A stretch of 64,000 nucleotides of DNA from Perkinsus olseni (taxonomy: Eukaryota; Perkinsozoa; Perkinsida; Perkinsidae), in assembly GCA_013115135.1 (NCBI GenBank), contig JABANP010000060.1, forward strand, positions 62,001-126,000. Reading direction: 5' to 3'. This document shows positions 34,415 through 43,749 of the stretch, one piece after another. The stretch's first letter is position 1, and every line of letters starts with the position of its first letter. The notes beneath the pieces were generated by a model. That model worked only from the letters and a program-made list of their open reading frames with translations. It made no database searches and was not told the DNA's origin. The translations under genes were made by a program, and so were the position numbers.

Positions 34415-35112
34415 ATTTCTTAAGGAGAAAGTATATTTTCTAAGGAAGAAATCTCGCTCGCCCTCGACATTTTTCTAAGGAGACTTTGCACTTTTCTAAG
34501 GAGCCTTTGCGCTTTTCTAAGGAGATTTTGCATCTTCCTAAGGACGCTTCCCGCGCGTAACTACCACCTCTCACACCGCAGCCTTCGGGTTTTTGGTGAA
34601 GGTCGCCCGAGGGGCGACCTGAGTCGGGTTTCGGGTTCACGGGGGTTACGGTCTGTACTCCACTAGGTCTTGGTTTTCTTTTTTAACGCCTACCAGCCGA
34701 AGTAACCTTTGGTAGACGGTGAAAATCTAAGCGAAAGGGCGAAAATCTAAGCAAGAGGGCGAAAATCTAAAGAAGGAGAAAAACTAAAGAGAAAAAGACC
34801 TAGTGGAGTACTGACCGTAACCCCCGTCAACCCGAAACCCGACTCAGGTCGCCCTTCGGGCGACCATCACCTCAAACCCGAAGGCCTAGGGTTATAGGTC
34901 ATAGGTTATCCGAGAGTCAAAAGCGTAGTCCCAATCCTCTCCCGGGCGAGCGAGAAACTTCTTTAGAAAATGGCAACTTTCTTTAGAAATATGGTTTTTC
35001 CCGTAACCTTTAGTCGCTGTCTTGTACGCGCGCGTGCCGCACGACGCGCCGGCCTATTTTCGGGCGAGCGAGATTTCTTCCTTAGGAAATATACTTTCTC
35101 CTTAGGTTTCTG
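34415..35112. mobile_element. Large foldback element with nested inverted repeats (~700 bp)
   Basis: Outer arms: GGAGAAAGTATATTTTCTAAGGAAGAAATCTCGCTCGCCC at the left (about 34424-34464) is the complement of the right arm (about 35061-35099), with one mismatch. Inner arms: 34575-34680 (AAGGTCGCCCGAGGGGCGACC, GAGTCGGGTTTCGGGTT, GGGGGTTACGGTC, TACTCCACTAGGTCTT) is the complement of about 34790-34885. Short tandem units TTTTCTAAGGAG (left, near 34475-34545) and GCGAAAATCTAAG (centre, near 34718-34790) fill the arms. No transposase is encoded, so it is non-autonomous. Confidence 0.85.
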
Positions 35113-35659
35113 CGTTTCACCTGTTATTCTACTAACCATTGTGACTACCTACGCTAAGATTTCGCAAAACTTGTTAAGTGCGCAAGATGACATGTCATGT
35201 TATGATGTTGTAAGAAAGCAGGGCTCTGGATCTATAATGTTCACACCATCACAGCGCAAGTCCATCGCAATTCTGTCCTTCTTGGCAGGAAGCGCTGGCC
35301 GCCGCTATCTTCCCTCCGTCAGCGTTGCTCTCGGCACAGCGTAGCTATGCAGCTCCGAGAGGTGGCAACGGCCATAGAGTGAGTGGAGAGGATATTTTCC
35401 CTCGCCAGCACGACACCATGTGGCGGAGCAGTACTGCCAGTTTTGGCAGAGTAGGTTGGGGAGAAAGTATTTTGCGGGAGAGAAGAGTTTGTCGTCTGCC
35501 TGCCGCGTTACTTAGCCTATGGTTTACGAGGCATGCCCTGTGAAGTCGCACTACACGAAGAAAATTCCTGTATTGTGCGTGTGAGTGACTGACTCGCAGA
35601 CTTCGAGCTGCGAGGCACCAGAGAATACTCGGGCGCAGATCTGCGCTTATCGCGTGAAG

Positions 35660-35785
35660 GAAGGAGCATCATCGCCAGGAGTGGTGGTAGCCCTGATGAA
35701 GAGTTTTAAAGCCTTCAAGCCGGAGGACGTCGAGAGGGTTCTATTCAACGGTACTGAGGGTCGAGTAAAAACGGAAGATGCGTAG
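35660..35785 (+). pseudogene. Fragment of a subtilisin C-terminal region
   Basis: VVALMKSFKAFKPEDVERVL, then FNGTEGRVKTEDA and a stop, is nearly identical to IVALMKSFKAFKPGDVERML, then LNATEGRVKTGDGDE, in the gene 1.5 kb downstream. It lacks the D, H and S active-site regions and is preceded by unrelated sequence. It is a truncated duplicate lying directly upstream of the intact-looking copy. Confidence 0.85.
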
Positions 35786-35882
35786 TTTGATTGGCGATTA
35801 GTTCTCCTCTCCCCTACTTGAGTTCCCAATTCTACTACAACACTCCGCCCCAGTCGGGGTAGATTAGATTATCTTTTCTGAA

Positions 35883-37345
35883 ATGCACTACCGCCTCTCT
35901 CCGCTCCGTCTATTAAAGGCGACACTTGTCTTCCATCTACTAGCGGTAGTCACGGCTTTGCCTGAGTCCGCTGTTCTGATAGTAGAAAATTCTGCTGGCC
36001 ATCAAGTCCGCATAGAAGATGCTTTTCGTCGCCATCGCGACGGCGTCGGGCTAGACAGATTCCCACGGGAAAAATTGAGGCGATTATCTGAATGCTTTGA
36101 AGGGGCGAAGAAGTCAGCCGTGGTACAGTCCTTGGAGAACACTGGCATGCAAATTGTCCACGCCGGAGTTCCGGGCTGCCCTGCCTCTTACAGAGACGTT
36201 TGCGAGTTCGTCGAATCAGTGGCAAGTCGGGCGAACTACAGTCAATTTGGTTGCACGGAGGGATCGCGGAATTGTTTGTCACCGATGAGCGAAAGACGCT
36301 TGTGGTTTTCAAGGAGCGGTGCTTCGACCAGAGAGTTTGGGCCATCGCGCTGAAGTATCCTGGACTACCCTCCCAACGATCCGCTGTTTTCGAGTCAGCA
36401 AACGCTTTTCAAAGCTCTTCGCGTTGAAGACACTTGGCAGGCGATCAAAAGTTCTGGTCTTCCGCGAAAGGATGTTGTATTAACCCTGATTGACACTGGT
36501 ATAGCACCTGGGCATCCTGAGCTCGAGGGACGGCTATTGAAAGAACGAGAGGCTGAGACCTACACTAAAAGGTCGAACGCTTGGGGCACTGGCCACGGTA
36601 CGATGATGGCCGGTATCATCGCCTCTAACACCAACAACATGGTCGGGCTAGCTGGCATTGCTGACAAAGTGAAGATTCGGTCAATCAGAATCATTATGAA
36701 GCCCTGTGGGTCGGGAGACGTCTCAATCACGCAATCACTGTTTGCATTCGAGGAGGCACTCGGGATGAAAGAAACGAGCGTTGTGGTATATGCGTACGGT
36801 TTTCGCTTCACACCAGCAACGGCTCTCATTTTCGACTACGTGCTCAAGAAAGTGACAAAGAAGGGAATTCTGGTCCTAGTGTCCTCTTCGAACTCTGACC
36901 GTGTTGATAGCAGAGAGGAGGTTATCGTTCCCTGCTCCCTAGCCAATGGTATCCCAGCCTGGGATTCCCAGGGGTCCTCTGCGTCACAGCGACGCACGCG
37001 GAAGAACCGCTGGTCCTGGCAAGAAGGGTGGCGAAACTCGCTAGTCTTGGGGTGCCTGGGACTGAAATGATGAGCTTGACACCGGAGTGCGACGGCGATG
37101 AATGGCTTTACGGTATGTTCCGAGGCTCGTCTGGCGCCACAGCAGGGGCTGCCGGAATAGTGGCGTTGATGAAGAGTTTCAAAGCCTTTAAGCCGGGGGA
37201 CGTCGAGAGGATGTTGTTGAACGCTACTGAGGGTCGAGTAAAAACGGGAGATGGGGACGAGATGGTATATGGCGATCTTCGACCTCATCTGGCCGTCGAC
37301 CAAGCGATAGCTGAGGCGAGGTTATCCCCTCAACGACGGCTCTGA
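35883..37345 (+). CDS. Secreted subtilisin-like serine protease (S8)
   Basis: An extracellular S8 protease precursor. The start at 35883 opens a signal peptide (MHYRLSPLRLLKATLVFHLL, then AVVTALP), then a propeptide-like region. A 54-nt intron, 36302-36355, removes an in-frame TGA and joins ERR to FILDYPPNDPLFSSQ, the usual start of the mature domain. Catalytic Asp is in VLTLIDTGIAPGHPEL, His in GTGHGTMMAGIIAS, and Ser in FRGSSGATAGAAGIVALM (family GTSMATP). The oxyanion Asn may be in VSSSNSD. Around 36949-36971 the frame breaks unless 23 nt (GT...AG) are spliced, giving NGVLCVTATHAE, or 14 nt are discounted, giving NGIPGVLCVTA. With both removals the product is 461 aa. Secreted subtilisins of this style are typical of perkinsids. 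A truncated duplicate lies upstream. Confidence 0.82.
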
Positions 37346-38119
37346 TGTATCCGAGGACAGCTGGCACATTGTAGATTCCACTGCTCACTGATGGCTCCAC
37401 TCATGTATGCGAGTCTTTTCCTGAATTCTGGAGTTTGGCCCGCACTGCGTGAAGTGGAAAACGCGATAATGCGAGAAGCGTTTTTCACCAGTATATTTGT
37501 ATCGCGGGTGAAACTGCACTGATCATTAGTCCACCATTTACCACGTTCTGTATGTGCAAAGGGCCGCTTGTGACAAGTTTTCATGTGACTAAAAGCTCTT
37601 GCGCTACACCATGACTGAGTTCAAGATTCAAGCCTATAGTCTGTAGGCTATAGATAATACTCGAAGGACGAGGATGAGCGTCACTTCGTCGATCCATCGA
37701 TCGTCCCGGGCACCGATTCAAGTGGTTAATCCCAACTTGAAGGTTAATCCACTACCTGCGCGACAAAATATGCAGTGGCTGTGTCCCACTGTGATGAACT
37801 CACAAGATCAACGCAAGTCTTGCGTCCGGGAAAAAAACTTCGTAAGGGCTACCAAGCTGAGTTAACTCGGAGAATGGCTGATCGTACGAACGATAGCAAT
37901 TTTCAGCAGTTTTTTGTCACTATTGAGAGCAATGTTGTCTGAGCAAGCCAGTGCAAAAAGCATTGATGAGAGGACCTCATGTTGAGCTGCCCTACAGGCC
38001 GTAGGTTGCAAGGGCTCCTCCAAGATACAGAACTTAGCTTCATGAGCTAAGGGCATGGGCTAATGACGACGGGGCAGTCTGTCAGAAAATGGAGCAAAAA
38101 GAAATGATGACCAGATGCC
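37346..38119. other. Intergenic, repeat copy
   Basis: No supportable gene. It contains the second TATCGCGGGTG repeat copy at about 37470-37522. Confidence 0.5.
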
Positions 38120-38542
38120 TCACCATCGCCCAACCTCAGATAGAAGTACACGCTTATTCTGGATCTCGACATAGGTCTCATTCTTGGACTGGAAATCGAT
38201 GTAAGTGAGATCCTTGGGGCCGAGCGTAATGTTGCAATTCTGATGTACTTCATCTCTGAGCTCATGGTAAGCCTCCATATCTGATTGAGCGATCCTGAAT
38301 CTAGAAGGGTACGGCCACAAGCCGCTATGGTAGACCATGACAAAATCCGCATGAATCGACTTCGCGTGGAGAGGGGCTGAGGCCAAGCCGCATTCGAAAG
38401 TGATGGTGGCATGTTGCCAACTGACCGAAGTGTATTCGATCTCGACGTCTGGCAGGGAGTAGAGGTAGTCGATGATGTGGCCGCCGCCCACCGAGGCGAC
38501 TAGAAGGAGGATTGAGAGCGGCCATGCGGGAGCGACGGGCAT
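38120..38542 (-). CDS. Small secreted protein, unknown
   Basis: One uninterrupted frame of 140 codons. The N-terminus MPVAPAWPLSILLLVASVGG is a good signal peptide, with cleavage likely near GGG-HIID. The rest is hydrophilic, with two cysteines (FECGLAS and QNCNITLG) that could form a disulphide and two N-glycosylation sequons (NIT, NET). No transmembrane segment after the signal. I do not recognise a family. The last codons overlap a good GTGAGG donor (GRW/GTGAGG), so the protein may continue into another exon. Confidence 0.6.
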   Translation of the reverse strand: MPVAPAWPLSILLLVASVGGGHIIDYLYSLPDVEIEYTSVSWQHATITFECGLASAPLHAKSIHADFVMVYHSGLWPYPSRFRIAQSDMEAYHELRDEVHQNCNITLGPKDLTYIDFQSKNETYVEIQNKRVLLSEVGRW

Positions 38543-39920
38543 ACGTTCGAGGAAGAGGGAGAGATAAGAAAAAGTATCCTGTGGCGAGGCAAGACAGCGT
38601 GTCTGGCACCACGCAGATCAAGTTTCACTGCGTGGTAAAGATACTTTCCCGGGGTTGTGTCATGAAGACTTCAGTGTCTCGTCCCTTCCTTCGAGTGATT
38701 TGGCGAGATTCCGGTATCCGCAGCTAATCAGAGCACGCGGGCACACAGCCAAGCTCGGACGAGCTTATCGCCGCGCGCACGACTCAGCAGAATAAACCGG
38801 AAGTGGATCTCATTGATGTCTGCAGGAGATGCAGACGTTACAGAGCCTGTATCAACGATTCTCCTTAGCGATCCCCGACTACTCCACAACGACGGAGTAG
38901 TCGATAAAATGGCGAGCTATATCTGTCAGCAATATAGTGGGTCGCGCGTGCGTGCTGCTAAACGGCCCGCTTCCGGCCGCCGCCGCCGCGCTGCTCTCTA
39001 TCCGTTTGTGTACAAAAGCTGCGGGTCCGCCCGCTCTCGACTCGCGGAACTTCTCAGGATTGAGCTTGGCGTCGATTTCGGCACGCAAATTGTGGGAAGC
39101 TCAGCTCTCGCGTTAGCATCATAGTGACAGCAATCTCTACTAGCTACCAGTATCTCGTATCATTCTGCGCCTCGCACTCGCGTGTACGACCGTGCGTCGT
39201 CCTAGGCTAGGACTTATGCTAGGATTAGATTACGTTACAGAATCTCATTATCTATCAACACCGAGTGCTGATAGACGTCTCGAGGGGTCGATCAATTGGG
39301 CACGAGGGGCCCCCTGGAGCCCAATTGCACCACTCTTCGAAACCCGTCTCGAGTACCCGAACAACGTGCACTATAACTCACACGTACAGTGACTGTATTC
39401 AGTTATAGTGCATGCTGTTGACCAGCTAAGCGCATGCGTGCAAGTCTACGCAGACACGGGGATCTTCTACCCTCTTGTGTTGAACACCTGCCCACAGTGA
39501 CCCTGTTAATGCAATAACCAGGTGGATAACGGAGAGCTTAGTCTCGATAGCTGGCTGGCAGTCTAATGGCAGATCTAATGGCACGTCGCCATTGACGACA
39601 CGAAAACGGAATTCTGTCCCTGCTTCGGTTGCTGAGAGTTGAAGGTCCTAGGGGCCAGAGCCGGGGTGTTGTGGCGGCCTTCCGGTCAGATTGAAACTGT
39701 CCTTAATAACGAGCAATACATGATTTAATTATCACGTCAGAAGAAGTCGGTCGAAGCCTTAGAGCGGCCTTCCGGTCAATAGTAGGGGAAAGCTGCTTTG
39801 AGGCCGAAGATACGACCTCGAGCGCGTTCCGTCTGCGAGCCTGCTTCTTGAGACCGGTCTCTTGCACGGTCCAACTAGTGGTATCGCCAAGTGCTCAGCT
39901 CAGGGTCGTTATGAGACGGG
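38543..39920. other. Mostly non-coding; possible first exon at 38816
   Basis: At 38816 an ATG opens MSAGDADVTEPVSTILLSDP and runs to a possible donor near 38930. It could be the first exon of the coiled-coil gene downstream, which lacks a clear start, but no junction was proved. A short palindrome (GTGCACTATAACT ... AGTTATAGTGCAT) lies at about 39368-39412. Confidence 0.35.
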
Positions 39921-39929
39921 ATAGTGAAT

Positions 39930-42900
39930 ATGGCCCAGCGGAGCGATGCGAAGATTCTCGTCACGAACGTTCCCTTTTCATGTTGTTGTTTCTCCCACGC
40001 TACTCAATACAACCTGCCGGCGAGACGTCTCAAAGGTGACTTAGTGCCGAAAGAAAAGGTGGATGAGTTGAAGGAACAAGCGGAGCGAGCCTTCCAGGAG
40101 CTGCGACAACAGGCCGACGAAGATGTACGCCATCTCCAGTCGGTACTATTACTGCTGCTGCTGTGGAGCCCCGTCCAAGAGGATAGGACTGTTGTAGGAA
40201 TTTCGGGGGCAAATTGCGGAAAAGGCCGTCGAGATTGAGGCATTGAAGGAAGAGCTTAAGGCACTGCGTGAAGGGAACGAGAATTTGGCCGCATCTCCTG
40301 TAATGGTCGCGCCCTACTGAGTTTGATAGAGATGATGGGTGCACTTAGGATGGGCAACAGGCGGTTTTGGAGGAGATGGTGCGACTGCAGGAGCAACTAA
40401 CCGAGGCGGAGCGGCGGTTAGCCGAGCTCGGGAAGCAGGTGAGGAGTGGTATGCTCTTTTGGCGAAGTGATGTGGCTAGTGGTGGCCCGTGTCCCTGCTC
40501 ACTCAGCACACAAGCTGACCGCCGCCATATCTTAGCCTAGCTAGTCCCATTGACGTGACGCTGTCTATTCGTGAATCTTCAAGCGCTGGGGCTCCCTATG
40601 ACTGATCACAGCGTGTTAGGTGGTCGCCCTGCAGAACACAGTCGATGCAGAGCGACAGCAGGCTGCCGAGGAGAGAAGTCGATTTGAGGAGAGCATGCGT
40701 GCCAGTGAGGAGACCAACAGACGGCTGAATGATGAGCTTGAACGAGACAGGGAAATTCTTTCGTAATATGACCGGGTGGTTCGAAGAGGTCGTGAGTGTT
40801 TTGAAGGGACGTAGGCAACTGGAGGAGGCAGCAGATCATAGGTCGAAGCTTGCAGTTGACAGAATGCAGGAAGATATCCAAGAGAAGGACAGGACGATCA
40901 AAGTATAGTCTCCTGCCATCCCCTTCCTGTCGACTGAAGCCTCTATCAAGGCACTCGAGGCGGCGCTGGCGAGTTCTAGAGACGACCTCAAGCTGCTCGA
41001 AGCTCGGGTGGAGAATCTCATGAACCTTGTGAAGGAAGAGCGGGAGAGGGCGGAGCGGAAGGCTGCTGAAGTAGTACTACTATAGGAACCGGGCACCCAT
41101 CGCCATTCCGGGGATGGGGTAATTTCGAGAATTCCCGGGTTTTTCGATAGACTGCCTCTCCCTTGTAGTTCCAGTAGCGCTCCCAGGATCGTCTCCAACC
41201 AGTTTGATTCGATCCTGGGAGAGCTTCTGAGAGTCAGGGGAGGTAGCCTATTGACCACCTCTTGTGTCATAGGGTAACGTCGGTTCATCGCATGATCGTT
41301 GCGGTCGTGGCTTCGGTATTTGCTCGCGTTCACTTCGCTGGTGTCGCTGATCAACCTAAGATTCCTTTCAGAAGTTTAGCGCGGAAATTCGTAAAGTGCG
41401 ACGTAACTCAGAGAACACGGTGGCCGTGCTGCGGTCGAAGATACAGAAAATGGAAGCTGCTCACGCGGAAGCGGTTGAGTCTTACGAGGGACAAATTACG
41501 GCACTGAAAGCGGAGAGCTCGAAAATGCGAGCGAGGTAGTGTTTTTTGGGATCGAAAATTCAGGAGGGGAAGCAAAAATTTTTTGCACTGTGGAAAGCAG
41601 TTACAGCCTGAATCCTGGTGGGAACTATCGTCTGTAAAATCGCAGGGAATTTTGGGTAAAAAATGGTGTGCATGGCCTTGGACAGCTTTGATGCAGCAGT
41701 GCTGGTGGCGGTTCGTCCGTGGGGATGTGCCATTGGCAGGCTGAATAAAGTGAGGACTTCTACTGAGGCAAAAGAAGGGCAGTTCAACCATCTCGTCGAC
41801 CAACTGGAGATCCATAAGGCAAAGGTGGTTGAAGCTAGGGAGGAGTTCTTAGAGGAACGACGGCGGAATGAGGAGCTCAACAGAAGGCTGGTGGGGGGGG
41901 GGCTACAAGGCGACTGCTCGTCCTGATGGGTTAATTTGTCGGAAGCAGGGATCTGTCGTAGTTATCAGCGTGGTTCGCGTGCAGTGGCATCTCGAAATTT
42001 AGAAATAATCTTCGCTTCGCTCCGCCGCTAAGAGGCTGGGAATTGGAACAGTGGAATCTATGTTATGATAGTCGCTGAATGGTGAATTGGAAATTCCATT
42101 TTGGAGTCTCTTGAAGAGTCATGATCCCTGATTTATTTATGAAAATGATGCAAGGGGGGCGATGAGGAATCTTAGGTCGACCCGTGCTCTATCCAGAATT
42201 TGGTCCGAGTACCGCGTGAATTTCCCTCTGAATCGGGCGCACTAGTCCCCTGTCACATGAGTAATCGTCAGGCTGCGGTGGAGCAAGAGGCGAGTCGAAG
42301 GATGGCCACGGCAGAATTGGGTTCGAAGGCTTTGGAGCAGCGACTACGGCAGCTGGGAGAGAGACGAGCATCTTTGGCCGGTGCAGAGATCCTAGCGGGA
42401 GAGGTTGAAGATCTCAGGTTGAAGTATGTCATTGGCACGTGGACGAGCATCGCGCCGCGGATTCTCGTGGTTGAGGACTTGATAGTCTGATGACTTATCA
42501 TTGACACGAATCAAGCTTAGACTCTTCAGCTCGTCGCTTTTGTGCTGTTTATCGTGCTTCCCGTCTTCCGTGCATTGTCCCTCTTTCCTTCGTGTCAGAG
42601 TAGCTCGACTCACGACGGCCTTGACCACAACCCGAGACGAACTAGAGAGGGAACGTCGAAGCTCAGCGGAGGTCGTTGACAGCTTACAGAAGCGACTGAG
42701 TATCTTTTTGCGTGCAAAAGCCGAGAGTGAACCTCAAGTAAAGTGCAAGATACGCTTCGCGGACGAATCCAGCTCCCCTCTCTCTACTTAGTAAACTAAT
42801 TCTGGAATTCGGAAACAATTTTGAAATTGATTTTTACACGTGAAATGATACGGTTCCAAAATCAATTCTGAGCTTCCGAGTTACTCTAGAGTTTTGCAAC

Positions 42901-43329
42901 CGTACTGGGATCGAGGAAAGTACGGTACGGATTACGTTTCAAACTGTCAACCTAGTACGGGTACGGAGGACTAGCACGTATTAAATATATTAAACAACGC
43001 ATACGTGTATTAAATTACGCCGTACTTCAAGTACGGCGTAGTGGTACGGTACTGAGGGAACCCGCGCGACGGGTAGTACGGGTACGCAGCCCCATACCCG
43101 TACTCGTCCCCATACCGTACTCCGTACTAGACCGTACCCGTACTGTCGCCCACGTTACTCTGCTGATCGCGGCGATCAGATCGGCCCCCCTGTCTCCTCT
43201 CAGGCAAGCACCGTCAGCCTGCCGTCCAAGTGGGAGCCTCAGCCGGCATCGGCTGGGATGGGTGTTTCGACGAGAGGCTCCTTAGACATGCCTGTTTATG
43301 ATCGCCTCATTAGCCCCAATATACAATAG
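39930..43329 (+). CDS. Long coiled-coil protein, unknown
   Basis: At least ten short exons on plus make an almost uninterrupted heptad-rich helix. Blocks in order: KEKVDELKEQAERAFQELRQ (40.05 kb), EIEALKEELKALREGNENL, LEEMVRLQEQLTEAERRLAE, NTVDAERQQAAEERSRFEES (40.63), LEEAADHRSKLAVDRMQED, ALEAALASSRDDLKLLEARV (40.95), FSAEIRKVRRNSENTVAVLR (41.37), FNHLVDQLEIHKAKVVEARE (41.78), QEASRRMATAELGSKALEQR (42.28), LTTTRDELERERRSSAEVVD (42.6). A final non-helical exon starts after CTCAG at about 43203 and ends YDRLISPNIQ, stop at 43329. It is likely structural (basal body or flagellar root), but composition alone supports that. Several introns carry dispersed repeats. The start is uncertain; it may lie further upstream. 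Confidence 0.6.
41135..41235 (+). repeat. GATAGACTG-family repeat with hairpin, copy 2 (coiled-coil gene intron)
   Basis: CGATAGACTGCCTCTCCC ... GTAGTTCCAGTAGCGCTCC parallels the copies at 9.24 and 50.29 kb. Directly after it, CTCCCAGGATCG and CGATCCTGGGAG form a 12-bp perfect stem with an 18-nt loop (about 41180-41222). Confidence 0.65.
42890..43150. repeat. GTACGGGTACGG-rich palindromic block
   Basis: Many copies of GTACGG and its complement CCGTAC in both orientations, including ACGCCGTACTTCAAGTACGGCGT as a near-perfect palindrome. It lies just upstream of the last exon of the coiled-coil gene, so it is intronic. Confidence 0.75.
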
Positions 43330-43561
43330 AAGTCTCTTATCGAGCATTTTCCGAGTTTTCAGTAACACTGCGGTGGCCTGGTCCGATCGCTCGGAGTGCC
43401 ATCAGTAACAGGGCAACACACAGCTCATCGTCGATGCCGCAGAAATTTCTGGTCTCTGCTGCTTGACGGTCATCACCAGAGCGTCATGGGTGTTGGTTGC
43501 ATACCTCTTCGATGGGGGGCGCACGAAGACGGCGTGGCATCAGTCGGCTGAGGTTTGCATA

Positions 43562-43606
43562 GCCAGGCTGCTTCGGCGTGACTCGAACCCCGCTCTTTTG
43601 CACCCT
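43562..43606 (-). repeat. tRNA 3-prime-half-like fragment
   Basis: The complement has GAGCGGGGTTCGAGTCACGC, a B-box-like sequence, between the coiled-coil gene and the OB-fold gene. No 5-prime half is seen. Confidence 0.4.
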
Positions 43607-43749
43607 TGCCGATCTCGTCTACATAGATATTTCAACAAACAATAGTAAAACAATACCTAATAAGATACAAAAATGACATGATTTTAAATACGGTATTATA
43701 TTGACTTGAGTATTATAAGCATCTTCCGCTGAATCAATATCATCCTCAT

